Part shown: positions 45,807 to 54,354 of the stretch, one piece after another
Numbering within the stretch: the stretch's first letter is position 1
How the letters are laid out: each line of letters begins with the position of its first letter
NCBI GenBank assembly: GCA_033762075.1
Contig: JANRLY010000019.1
Coordinates: forward strand, 1 to 64,000
Reading direction: 5' to 3'
From: VFKI01 sp033762075
GTDB lineage: Bacteria; Pseudomonadota; Gammaproteobacteria; DSM-16500
Length of the DNA: 64,000 bases
Translations under genes and position numbers: made by a program
Notes under the pieces: generated by a model
What the model was told of the DNA's origin: nothing
What the model saw: only the letters and a program-made list of their open reading frames with translations
Databases searched by the model: none

Positions 45807-46092
45807 ATGCAGAAATTAATTAAATTTCCGTTAATGTCTGTGTACTGTCTTTTAGGTCTTTTGGTAGGTTGCAGCCTTGATATCCTATACCAAAACCACA
45901 TAAAATTTCTTGCATATTATGCCTTTATTGGTAGTTTCGGATAGTGGACTCTATGCTTTTACAGTTTTTCTTGATAAAAAATCTGAACGCAAATATATTA
46001 TTGCCGGCAATATACTGCTCGCCCTATTCATTATAGGAATTATTGTATTGCTGAATAATCCTTTCAACCCGGTCGGGGATATGGTTGTATAA
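45807..46092 (+). pseudogene. Small membrane-protein gene, apparently frameshifted
   Basis: An ATG at 45807 with GGAAG nine bases upstream opens a 45-codon frame (MQKLIKFPLMSVYCLLGLLVG...YYAFIGSFG) that stops at 45944. A second frame, shifted by one base, runs to 46092 (SGLYAFTVFLDKKSERKYII...LLNNPFNPVGDMVV) and its hydrophobicity continues the first. Together they would make about 94 residues with two or three spans. The second frame has an ATG at 45910 but no ribosome-binding site. A true frameshift, a sequencing error, or two overlapping peptides are all possible. Together with the repeat at 45723, this is all I see between nrdB and 46121. Confidence 0.45.
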
Positions 46093-46120
46093 AGAAACCC
46101 CATGAGAAGGCTGTTTCACA

Positions 46121-47518
46121 ATGGTTTCAAATTTTATTAATACACTTTGGGATGAATCCATCACATCAACATTGATGGATTACATCAAAATTCCCAACAA
46201 ATCTCCTCTATTTGATCGCGATTGGAAAAAGCACGGCCATATGGATGCCGCAGTCAAATTAATTGTTGACTGGTGTCGCGTACATGCCGTCGATGGCATG
46301 CAACTCGATGTCGTTGAATTACCAGGTCGTACGCCTGTTATTTTAATGGAAATTCCAGGCAGTTCTGATCAAACTATTTTGTTATATGGTCACCTCGACA
46401 AACAACCTGAAATGACAGGTTGGGACAGTGATTTACATCCTTGGAAACCTGTTCTGCGAGGCGATCGTCTATATGGACGTGGCGGTGCAGATGATGGGTA
46501 CGCTGCATTTGCTTCACTCACTGCCATTCGTGCATTGCGTGAAAAAAATCTTCCACATGCACGTTGTGTCATTTTAATTGAAGCTTGCGAAGAAAGTGGC
46601 AGCGTTGATTTACCATACTACATTGATGCTTTACAAAATCGTATTGGCACACCTGACCTCGTGATTTGTCTGGATTCCGGATGTGGCAACTACGATCAAT
46701 TATGGATGACAACTTCTTTGCGAGGGATGGTGACAGGTGAATTATCAATTGAAGTGCTCACTGAGGGCGTACACTCTGGTAACGGCAGTGGCATTGTGCC
46801 ATCTTGTTTTATGGTGTTACGTCAATTGCTCAATCGAATTGAAGATCCCAACACAGGTCAAATATTATTACCAGAATTACAAGTCACAATTCCTGACGAG
46901 CGTCTCAAACAAACCACGCTGGCAGCAGATGCACTCGGCAATCAAGTCTACACGGAATTTCCATTCGTCGAACATGTTCAACCTGTGACAGACAATTTAT
47001 CTGAACTGATTCTTAATCGCACTTGGCGCCCTGCTTTATCTGTCATTGGTGCCAATGGATTGCCGCCACCAGAAAATGCTGGGAGTGTGACATTACCTAA
47101 ATTAACTTTTCCACTATCAATGCGTATACCGCCCATGTGTGATCCGAAACATGCTGCCGCCGCATTAAAACAAACACTTGAAAACAATCCACCCTTTCAA
47201 GCAAAAATCCATTTTGAAATTGGCAAACAAACGGCTGGCTGGAATGCCCCTGAACAAGCGACATGGTTACATACCATTGCAGACACTGCTTCACAAAAAT
47301 ATTTTGGTTCACCTGCAATGTACATGGGTGAAGGTGGCACGATTCCATTCATGGGCATGCTTGGCAAAAAGTTTCCGCGAGCGCAGTTTTTAATTACCGG
47401 AGTACTAGGCCCGCATTCAAATGCACATGGTCCAAATGAATTTTTACATTTGCTTACTGCGAAAAAATTAACCGCATGTGTTGCTGATGTGATTTCTACG
47501 CAGTATGTTTCTTCCTAA
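46121..47518 (+). CDS. M20-family zinc metallopeptidase (CNDP-like dipeptidase)
   Basis: 465 residues. Metal site: GHLDKQPEMTGW (His and catalytic Asp), GRGGADDGYA (bridging Asp), EACEESGS (catalytic Glu-Glu), and a late His in GPHSNAHGPNEF. The dimerisation domain is inserted in the middle (about 215-330). The lengthy N terminus and the KQPEMTGW sequence place it among carnosine/Cys-Gly dipeptidase-like M20 enzymes rather than ArgE or DapE. No signal peptide. Substrate not determinable. Confidence 0.9.
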   Translation: MVSNFINTLWDESITSTLMDYIKIPNKSPLFDRDWKKHGHMDAAVKLIVDWCRVHAVDGMQLDVVELPGRTPVILMEIPGSSDQTILLYGHLDKQPEMTGWDSDLHPWKPVLRGDRLYGRGGADDGYAAFASLTAIRALREKNLPHARCVILIEACEESGSVDLPYYIDALQNRIGTPDLVICLDSGCGNYDQLWMTTSLRGMVTGELSIEVLTEGVHSGNGSGIVPSCFMVLRQLLNRIEDPNTGQILLPELQVTIPDERLKQTTLAADALGNQVYTEFPFVEHVQPVTDNLSELILNRTWRPALSVIGANGLPPPENAGSVTLPKLTFPLSMRIPPMCDPKHAAAALKQTLENNPPFQAKIHFEIGKQTAGWNAPEQATWLHTIADTASQKYFGSPAMYMGEGGTIPFMGMLGKKFPRAQFLITGVLGPHSNAHGPNEFLHLLTAKKLTACVADVISTQYVSS

Positions 47519-47702
47519 CACTCTAAACACAAAAATTGTCTACAGCACTAGGAGAAGCTCATTTATTCAAAAACGAAAGGCATTGCAACTCGGATGAAGG
47601 GAGCATCGAGCACAGGGATGCACGCCTCTGAGTGTGAATCAATGAACTTCGACTTTTTTAAATTGAAAAACAGGAAAAATTCATTAAAAGGAGTTGTAAT
47701 AA

Positions 47703-49097
47703 ATGCAGGAGCATAAAGAAGATTTTTCAGAGCTTGTCACCGGATTAAGAAAAAATTTTATCAATCAACGTCTCACACCATTACTTGAACGCGACGCACA
47801 ACTTACTAATCTCAATCGAATGCTCACAGACAATCAAGAAGCATTTGAACGTGCACTTTTTGAAGATCTAGGTAAACCTGGACTCGAATCCTTCATGACA
47901 GAAATTGCCATTGTGCAACGTGAAATTCGCGATACACAAAAACAATTGAGCACATGGGCTGCACCTAAAAAAGTTTCAACGTTTTTTGCTTTACAACCTG
48001 CATCAAGCTACGTTCAGTCACAACCTTTAGGCGTAGTTTTGATTATAGCTCCGTGGAATTACCCCGTGCAATTATCACTGCTACCTTTAGTTGGCGCTAT
48101 CGCTGCGGGCAATTGTGTCGTATTAAAACCAAGCGAACTCGCATCACACACCAGTGAGCTGCTTGCTACTTTAATTCCCGAATATCTCAATCCTGATTTC
48201 GTTAAAGTAGTAACAGGAGGCATCGTAGAAACCACACAATTATTAGAGCAGAAATTTGATCATGTCTTTTTTACCGGTGGATCTAAAGTTGGAAGAATTA
48301 TTTACCAAGCCGCAGCAAAAATGGGGGCAACTTGCACTTTAGAATTAGGTGGAAAATCTCCTTGCATTGTCGATGAAAATGTTAATCTATCATATACTGC
48401 TGAAAATATTATTTGGGGGAAATTTTTAAATGCAGGACAAACTTGTATTGCACCTGATTATATTTTAGTGCATAAGAATATTGAGCAAGCACTTCTTGCG
48501 GAAATGAAAAAAGTTTTAATTAAGTTTTATGGAGAAGACGCAAAAAAAAGCAAAGATTACGGCAGAATTATCAATCAAACACACCATCAACGTCTCATGC
48601 ATTTACTTGCGGGACAGAAAGTTTATGTTGGAGGTGATGCAGATGAAGAGGCACGTTACATTGCTCCTACTATTTTATCTGATGTATCGCCCAACGATAA
48701 AATTATGCACCCTGATGAAGAAATTTTTGGGCCCATTTTACCAGTTTTAACTGTAGAATCGATTGACGATGCTATTACATTTATACGGTCTCGCCCTGAT
48801 CCATTAGTGATATATTTATTTTCTTCATACAACAATGTATTTGATGTTGTTGCACAACAGACACGTTCCGGCGCAATCTCATTTAATGCAACCATTGTTT
48901 ATAACAGTGTCGTGACTTTACCCTTTGGCGGCATAGGTGAAAGTGGACAGGGAAAATATCATGGGAAATTTTCATTTGATACTTTCAGCCATCAACGTGC
49001 GCTCTTCAGCAAAGTGACATGGCCAGACTTTGCGAGCCCTTTAACCCACCCGCCCTATACTGACACACAACGCATGTTGCTCAAGTATGCGCTATGA
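47703..49097 (+). CDS. Aldehyde dehydrogenase, class 3-like
   Basis: 464 residues, short like ALDH3. NAD-binding and catalytic motifs: IIAPWNYPVQLSLLPLVGAIAAGN, FTGGSKVGRIIYQAAAK, LELGGKSPCIVDE (general-base Glu) and NAGQTCIAPDYILV (catalytic Cys). The end (TDTQRMLLKYAL) also fits ALDH3 enzymes, which oxidise fatty and aromatic aldehydes. AAGGAG lies nine bases before the ATG. The 184 bases upstream show no gene or clear promoter. Confidence 0.92.
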   Translation: MQEHKEDFSELVTGLRKNFINQRLTPLLERDAQLTNLNRMLTDNQEAFERALFEDLGKPGLESFMTEIAIVQREIRDTQKQLSTWAAPKKVSTFFALQPASSYVQSQPLGVVLIIAPWNYPVQLSLLPLVGAIAAGNCVVLKPSELASHTSELLATLIPEYLNPDFVKVVTGGIVETTQLLEQKFDHVFFTGGSKVGRIIYQAAAKMGATCTLELGGKSPCIVDENVNLSYTAENIIWGKFLNAGQTCIAPDYILVHKNIEQALLAEMKKVLIKFYGEDAKKSKDYGRIINQTHHQRLMHLLAGQKVYVGGDADEEARYIAPTILSDVSPNDKIMHPDEEIFGPILPVLTVESIDDAITFIRSRPDPLVIYLFSSYNNVFDVVAQQTRSGAISFNATIVYNSVVTLPFGGIGESGQGKYHGKFSFDTFSHQRALFSKVTWPDFASPLTHPPYTDTQRMLLKYAL

Positions 49098-49103
49098 AAG
49101 TCT

Positions 49104-49164
49104 TGTCATCCCGTGCGACTTTAAAGCATTAGATCCCGCACAAAAACATGCGCGGGATGACAAC
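49104..49164. repeat. Palindromic dispersed element between convergent genes
   Basis: TTGTCATCCCGTGC (49104-49117) is inverted at 49151-49164 as GCGCGGGATGACAA with one mismatch, with TAGATCCCGCA inside. It ends one base before the stop codon of the transporter gene. Confidence 0.75.
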
Positions 49165-49165
49165 C

Positions 49166-50050
49166 TTAAATCCGGGAACGACTACGACGATTAACAATCC
49201 AAACACCGAAGAGCGCAATGAAGCCACCCAACAAGGAAAGCAGCACGGGAACTTCACCCAAAATAATCCATCCAAGGAATGTTGCAACAATGGGTAAAAA
49301 ATATAAAGCATTCGCAGCACTCGATGCAGGAATATCTTTAAGACCATAACTCCACGCAATATAACCCAAAGCTGCAGGAAAAATACCGAGATACACAATC
49401 CAAGCAGTCGCTGCAAAGGTTGCTGTTTTAATTTCTGTGAGCATATTCGGCAACCAAATCATTAGAAATAAAGTAGCGCCCCAAATAATCCAAGCTGTCA
49501 CCTCAATTGCGTGGTATTTTTTTAAAAAAGGTTTTTGCACGACGGAATAAATGCCACCTGCAAAAGTTGCAATTAAAATATAAAAAACACCGATATTTAA
49601 TCCAAAACTTTTTGTTTCGCCCAATGCAATCAATCCAACACCAAAAATACTAATACTCATTCCAATGACCATGCGACTGCTTAGTGTTTCACCTAAAAAT
49701 AAAATCGCCAATACTAAAGTGACGACGGGTGATTGACTGATAATAAAACTGGCAATCCCTGATGCCACTTGAATTTCACCTTGATTTAAAGTGATGTTGT
49801 AAACCCCTAAGCCAAACATTCCAATCAACAGTAACAAACCACGATCTCGCCAACTCACACGAGTACGCATCGGTAAACGTGTTTGGATGATTAGCATACA
49901 AATAGATGCAATCATAAAGCGCAGCAAAGCTAATCCACCTGGTGAATAGCTTTCTAGACCAGCGCGAATTCCTACAAAAGCAGATGCCCATAATAAAATC
50001 GCAGACGCTAATGCTATTTTTGTTTTAGCTGTAAAGTGAATTCCACTCAT
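49166..50050 (-). CDS. DMT-superfamily EamA transporter
   Basis: 294 residues, ten membrane spans in two five-span EamA repeats (ALASAILLWASAFVGIRAGL at the first; IATFAGGIYSVVQKPFLKKY at the second). The family exports amino acids, metabolites or drugs; the substrate cannot be read. The motif GEVPVLLSLLGGFIALFGVWIVN closes the second repeat. Single gene; no partner nearby. Confidence 0.9.
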   Translation of the reverse strand: MSGIHFTAKTKIALASAILLWASAFVGIRAGLESYSPGGLALLRFMIASICMLIIQTRLPMRTRVSWRDRGLLLLIGMFGLGVYNITLNQGEIQVASGIASFIISQSPVVTLVLAILFLGETLSSRMVIGMSISIFGVGLIALGETKSFGLNIGVFYILIATFAGGIYSVVQKPFLKKYHAIEVTAWIIWGATLFLMIWLPNMLTEIKTATFAATAWIVYLGIFPAALGYIAWSYGLKDIPASSAANALYFLPIVATFLGWIILGEVPVLLSLLGGFIALFGVWIVNRRSRSRI

Positions 50051-50161
50051 GAAAACCTCTTTATTTAATTCTGTCTCTTAGTATGGAGGAAGTAAAGCAC
50101 GTGCTCTCAGGATGCGAGCGAGCCATTGCCGAAATACTAACAGAGAGAATTAATGATGTAT

Positions 50162-51235
50162 TCATTTATCAGTTAAAAAATAATCTTCTGATTGCATTTC
50201 TAATAATCGTGACTGCGTGCGGGTATATTCCATGATCATAAAACCCCGCAAATATAAGTCGACGACAGGTTCTGCCGCCGAGATCACTAATCGAATGCGC
50301 GCATCATAAAGTACATCAATCAAACTCACAAACAAACAAATCATATCTTTAGCGTGTGGAGGAATCACAGGCACATTGCTCACCAAAACAACTTTATAGC
50401 GTTTAGCAATTTCCAGATAATCTTGCTGGCTACGTGGGACGGTGCATAAATCAGAAAAATCAAACCAAATGACATCTTGAGTACGCCCATACACATGAAT
50501 CGAGCGATCTTGAATCATGACTGGATCATGCTGAATCTCTTCACCTCTAGTTAACTGGCTAAAAGTATTTTGCATATTTTTTTCAGCCAAAGCATCTAGC
50601 GGTGAAAAAAACACGCCGGCCTCTTTTAAATGACGTAACCGATAATCAATATCAGAATGAATCGAATAAACGATTGTATTTTCTTTTATATGCTCAATAG
50701 CAGGTAAAAATCGTTCACGTTGCAAACCATTTTTATATAAATTATCTGGTGCAGTATTGGATGTTGCAATAAGTGTCACACCTCGTTTAAATAATTCTGA
50801 AAACAATCCACCTAACAACATAGCATCTGTAACATCTGAAACAAAGAATTCATCAAAGCAAATCACCATGGCACGTCGTGCAATATCATCAGAGATAGCA
50901 CGGAGAGGATTTTTTTCGCCTTGATGTTGTTTGAGTGCCTGATGCACCATCGCCATAAAAGCATGAAAATGCATGCGCATTTTTTCAGAAAAAGGGATGG
51001 ATTGATAAAAACAATCCATCATAAATGTTTTACCAATCCCGACACTTCCCCATAAATAAAGGCCTTTAACAACACGCGTCTTGCGAAACAGTGCAAACCA
51101 TTTTTGGCGTAAGCGATATTCTGACAATAAATCAAAATATACACGTTCAAATTGTTGCATAGCATCGAGCTGGGTTTGATCTGAAACGATCATGCCTTGC
51201 GCACATTGCGCTTGATAACACTCCGTAGGTGTCAT
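50162..51235 (-). CDS. zapE: ZapE/AFG1-type ATPase
   Basis: 357 residues (E. coli ZapE 375). The P-loop is LWGSVGIGKTFMMDCFY, Walker B is VICFDEFFVSD, and sensor sequence TLIATSNTAPDNLYKNGLQR follows, all AFG1-family markers. In E. coli it binds FtsZ during late division. Its ATG overlaps the stop of an EAL-domain gene by four bases. Confidence 0.93.
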   Translation of the reverse strand: MTPTECYQAQCAQGMIVSDQTQLDAMQQFERVYFDLLSEYRLRQKWFALFRKTRVVKGLYLWGSVGIGKTFMMDCFYQSIPFSEKMRMHFHAFMAMVHQALKQHQGEKNPLRAISDDIARRAMVICFDEFFVSDVTDAMLLGGLFSELFKRGVTLIATSNTAPDNLYKNGLQRERFLPAIEHIKENTIVYSIHSDIDYRLRHLKEAGVFFSPLDALAEKNMQNTFSQLTRGEEIQHDPVMIQDRSIHVYGRTQDVIWFDFSDLCTVPRSQQDYLEIAKRYKVVLVSNVPVIPPHAKDMICLFVSLIDVLYDARIRLVISAAEPVVDLYLRGFMIMEYTRTQSRLLEMQSEDYFLTDK

Positions 51236-52041
51236 TTGGATTGCCTGAGTAATGATGCCACTTCATCCGCTGCAATAGGATGACTAAAATAATATCCCTG
51301 CGCTTCGTGGCATCTTTCATTTAATAAAAATTGTTTTTGAGTTTCTGTTTCAACACCTTCTGCTAACACACGAAAATTTAAATTCATTGAAATTGAAATG
51401 ACAGCACGTATATGAAGATGTGTGTCTACTTCATCATGATTTTCTTGTGAAATACTCGAGACAAATTCTTGGTCTATTTTGACACGATCAATGGGCAATT
51501 TTTCTAAATGACTTAAGTTAGCATAACCGATACCAAAATCATCTAATGCGACTTGAATGCCGAGCGCTTTTAATTGATGAATTCTATTGATGACAGCTTC
51601 ATCATCCAATAATGCATTTTCAGAAATCTCTAGTTCGAGATAAGTGGGATCAAGCTTTGATTGCGCCAAGCTCCATTGAACCATTTCAATAAAGTCATCA
51701 TGCTGTAATTGTTCAGGCGCGATGTTAACGGCTATTCGGATACAAGGTAAACCATCTTCTTGCCAAGCACGATTTTGAGAGCAAGCCTTTTCTAGCACCC
51801 AACGGCCTATTGGAACTATCAAGCCCGTATTTTCCGCTAAAGGAATAAAATCAATGGGACAGATTAACCCCTTTTCTGGATGCTTCCAGCGAATCAAGGC
51901 TTCAACACCAGTACATGCGCCCGTCGCTAAGTCATACTGAGGTTGATAACAAAGCTCAAATTGACCCCGCTCGAATGCACGACTTAATTGAGTGAGACTA
52001 AATTTAAGCTGATTTCGAGCTTTACTCATAAAGCATCTCAC
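51232..52041 (-). CDS. Stand-alone EAL-domain c-di-GMP phosphodiesterase
   Basis: 269 residues, almost all EAL domain. Catalytic residues are present: EALIRWKHP (metal Glu), ISENALLDD (Glu), LDDFGIGYANLSHL (Asp pair), IDRVKIDQEFV (Lys) and LAEGVETETQ (Glu). It should hydrolyse c-di-GMP to pGpG. No sensory or membrane domain is attached. GTG at 52041 and ATG at 52029 are both possible starts; neither has a good ribosome-binding site. It is coupled to zapE. Confidence 0.92.
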   Translation of the reverse strand: MRCFMSKARNQLKFSLTQLSRAFERGQFELCYQPQYDLATGACTGVEALIRWKHPEKGLICPIDFIPLAENTGLIVPIGRWVLEKACSQNRAWQEDGLPCIRIAVNIAPEQLQHDDFIEMVQWSLAQSKLDPTYLELEISENALLDDEAVINRIHQLKALGIQVALDDFGIGYANLSHLEKLPIDRVKIDQEFVSSISQENHDEVDTHLHIRAVISISMNLNFRVLAEGVETETQKQFLLNERCHEAQGYYFSHPIAADEVASLLRQSK

Positions 52042-52160
52042 ATTGAGGGATAAATGCTATTTATTAATTTATCTAAAGTATAATCTGTTATGCAGAAAAA
52101 GTAGGGAGTCGTTTCCCTCTAGATGAGTCATGGCCAGAGGGAAAAAACCATCAAAATCAA

Positions 52161-52481
52161 TTAATAATCATCATCGCCCGTTGCAGTATCCGCACTGCCT
52201 TGATCAGGTGTTGCGCTGCCTGAAATACTAGCAGATCCAGATGTGTTATTGGTTGGCGGGGTATTAGAAGCACCAGAGACCCCTGAAGGTGCTGTCGAAC
52301 CACTCATTGCTGAGCCACCGCTCATGGCATTTGTACCGGAGGCACCACTCATGGCTGCACCGCCGCTCACGGCAGCCGAACCACTGGCATTATCCGCTGT
52401 CGTTGCTGGCTGATCCTCTGCATAAACTGACAATGTCATAAGACACGTTAGCGCCAAAACCGTACCTAAGCTCTTTTTCAT
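52161..52481 (-). CDS. Small exported Ser/Gly/Ala-rich protein
   Basis: 106 residues. The signal peptide MKKSLGTVLALTCLMTLSVYA is followed by about 85 residues of low-complexity sequence with repeated AMSG, SGSA and SGA (GGAAMSGASGTNAMSGGSAM) and an acidic end (DTATGDDDY). It is probably disordered in the periplasm or on the surface. AAGGAG is present. A 9-bp hairpin (TTTCCCTCT/AGAGGGAAA) lies near 52111-52140 after the stop, with its A/T run on the wrong side for a standard terminator. No family recognised. Confidence 0.7.
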   Translation of the reverse strand: MKKSLGTVLALTCLMTLSVYAEDQPATTADNASGSAAVSGGAAMSGASGTNAMSGGSAMSGSTAPSGVSGASNTPPTNNTSGSASISGSATPDQGSADTATGDDDY

Positions 52482-52582
52482 GGACCGTACTCTCCTTCAA
52501 TCAAAAAAACAAAAGAATAATTTAATCTTAATTCGATGTTTGTGCTATCCTTTTTTATCGTTATATATGAATCCATCCTACT

Positions 52583-53557
52583 ATGAAAAAAATAGTTGTC
52601 TTAACCTCAGGCGGTGATGCACCCGGCATGAATGCCGCTATCAGGGCTGTTGTACGCACCTCTTGTAGCGAAGGCATCCAAGTGTTTGGAAGCCGCGCCG
52701 GCTTTCAAGGCATCGTGGCAGAACAACTCATCCCACTTGAGCCTGAAAGTGTTGCTAATTGTATTCAACATGGCGGCACCATCTTAAAAACAGACCGCTG
52801 CCAAGCTTTTTATGAAAAATCAACACGCGATCGTTGTCGTGCTTATTTAAAATCTGAAAAAATTGACGGTTTAATTGTGATTGGTGGAAACGGAACCTTC
52901 CAAGGTGCCGCTCTATTATCCCAAGAAGGCGGTCCTGCTGTGATTGGAATTCCTGGCACCATTGATAATGACATCCCAAACACTGAATACACAATTGGTT
53001 TTGATACAGCACGAAATACAGCATTGCAAGCCATCGATCGCATTCGTGATAGCGCCTCCAGTCATGACCGCAATTTTCTTGTCGAAGTCATGGGACATCA
53101 TTCAGGATTCCTTGCCGTCGATGTTGGTGTCGCGGGTGGTGCTGAATTAATTATTATTCCTGAGTTTCCTTTTTCCATCGAAAAAATGGCAGAACACATC
53201 AACGAATCACGTCATAAACGCCAAAAACTCAGCTCGATTATCATTGTTGCAGAAGGCCATCAACCTGGTAGAAGTATTCAAATTGCAGATCAACTTGCAA
53301 CTCGCACACAAAATACTTACCGAGTTTGTATTTTAGGTCACACACAACGTGGCGGTTCACCTACCACGCTTGATCGTTTACTTGCATCACAAATGGGTTA
53401 CATGGCAGTGCATGCATTATTAAATAAGCATTCACATAAAATGACCGCGATGCAACAAGGCAATCTTGTCCTAGCACCCTTCCCTACGCATGATCAACAC
53501 ACACGAACCTTTTCAAATTATGAATTACTTAGGATTAATCAAGCGTTGTGTGTATAG
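52583..53557 (+). CDS. pfkA: 6-phosphofructokinase
   Basis: 324 residues (E. coli PfkA 320). Substrate motifs are intact: LTSGGDAPGMNAAIRAVVR, PGTIDNDIPNTEYTIGFDTA (catalytic Asp128), VEVMGHHSGFLA and GHTQRGGSPTTLDR. Residue 104 is Gly, as in ATP-dependent enzymes. The Mg-binding Asp of E. coli (D103 in GGDG) is N103 here (GGNGTFQGA, codon AAC). I see no ribosome-binding site before the ATG. Phosphorylates fructose 6-phosphate in glycolysis. Confidence 0.93.
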   Translation: MKKIVVLTSGGDAPGMNAAIRAVVRTSCSEGIQVFGSRAGFQGIVAEQLIPLEPESVANCIQHGGTILKTDRCQAFYEKSTRDRCRAYLKSEKIDGLIVIGGNGTFQGAALLSQEGGPAVIGIPGTIDNDIPNTEYTIGFDTARNTALQAIDRIRDSASSHDRNFLVEVMGHHSGFLAVDVGVAGGAELIIIPEFPFSIEKMAEHINESRHKRQKLSSIIIVAEGHQPGRSIQIADQLATRTQNTYRVCILGHTQRGGSPTTLDRLLASQMGYMAVHALLNKHSHKMTAMQQGNLVLAPFPTHDQHTRTFSNYELLRINQALCV

Positions 53558-53568
53558 AAACAACTAAT

Positions 53569-54060
53569 TTAATGAATGAAATGATTAAATGCTGCAAGTA
53601 TCGTAAGTGCAGCTAAAACTATACCACCTATTTTAAGCGTTAATTTATTTTCAAGATTAACGATTTGATGACTGAGATTGGTTTCAACGGCAGTGATTCT
53701 CGCATCAAGATTGGTTTCAACGGCAGTAATTTTCGCATCAAGATTGGTTTCAACGGCAGTGATTCTTGCATCAAGCTTGTTTTCAACAGCAGTGATTCTC
53801 GCATCAAGTTTGTTTTCAACAGCAGCAATTTTCGCATCAAGCCTGCTTTCAACAGAGGTAATTGTCATCTCAAGCTTACTTTCAACCAAAACTAAATCAG
53901 CTTTTGTTGCCAACCCCTCACTTCCGAGTAAACTCGTCATAATTGCCTCATTCGCAGCAGCCTGCCCTTCCGCAAGGGCTTCCGCGGCTTTAGATTCAAT
54001 ACCCGCTTCTTTGAGTTGATTCGCGTATTGTAATGTATCAAATGACTTCCTCGCTCTCAT
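53569..54060 (-). CDS. Hendecad coiled-coil protein with C-terminal membrane anchor (DUF1640-like)
   Basis: 163 residues. The N-terminal part (FDTLQYANQLKEAGIESKAAEALAEGQ, then TKADLVLVE) is the usual start of DUF1640/MCUR1-like bacterial proteins. A coiled coil of 11-residue repeats of the type ENKLDARITAV and ETNLDAKITAV follows, seven in a row, then one membrane span (IGGIVLAALTILAAFNHF). It is therefore tail-anchored with a long cytoplasmic rod. Function unknown. Confidence 0.75.
   Translation of the reverse strand: MRARKSFDTLQYANQLKEAGIESKAAEALAEGQAAANEAIMTSLLGSEGLATKADLVLVESKLEMTITSVESRLDAKIAAVENKLDARITAVENKLDARITAVETNLDAKITAVETNLDARITAVETNLSHQIVNLENKLTLKIGGIVLAALTILAAFNHFIH
53675..53860. 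repeat. 33-bp tandem repeat encoding the hendecad coiled coil
   Basis: The sequence TTTCAAC recurs exactly every 33 bases at 53682, 53715, 53748, 53781, 53814 and 53847, within near-identical units (GGTTTCAACGGCAGT-ATT then CGCATCAAG). Such repeats expand and contract easily without breaking the frame. Confidence 0.85.
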
Positions 54061-54109
54061 TGACGAACCCCCGTTAGTTTAACAGTTTTTGAGTAAATTG
54101 GCGCATGCG

Positions 54110-54177
54110 TTTTATCCTTTTTTTGCGCACTATCGTGCATCCAGAAATGCATTTTGGAAGGTAAACAAAGGATAAAA
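54110..54177. repeat. 11-bp inverted repeat upstream of the MFS gene
   Basis: TTTTATCCTTT (54110-54120) is perfectly inverted as AAAGGATAAAA (54167-54177), 46 bases apart. Inside is a smaller imperfect palindrome centred on ATGCAT near 54148-54153. It could be an operator or a folded leader. The rest of the 294-base gap between 54061 and 54354 shows nothing I can name. Confidence 0.5.
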
Positions 54178-54354
54178 TGAATGCACAGGAAAGGTTTAAA
54201 TCATTTTTTCAGTAGTTGAAAACAGTATCACAATGGCTCAATTTCACGCAACTTCTCACAGCTAAGATTTTTGCCTATTTGCCTATGCAATTTGCATCCT
54301 CCCATAACATCTGCTATAAAACGCGAGCTTTATTAATCGAGTGGGAAGCGCGCA

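Noticed and set aside
45910..46092. An independent 60-residue gene
   Set aside because: Its ATG has no ribosome-binding site, and its sequence continues the hydrophobic pattern of the upstream frame, so it is treated as part of one broken gene.
52111..52140. Rho-independent terminator after the Ser/Gly-rich gene
   Set aside because: The 9-bp stem is real, but on the gene's strand the T run comes before the stem, not after it.
53675..53860. Possible CRISPR array or intergenic satellite
   Set aside because: The 33-bp repeats are in frame within a coiled-coil gene and have no spacers.
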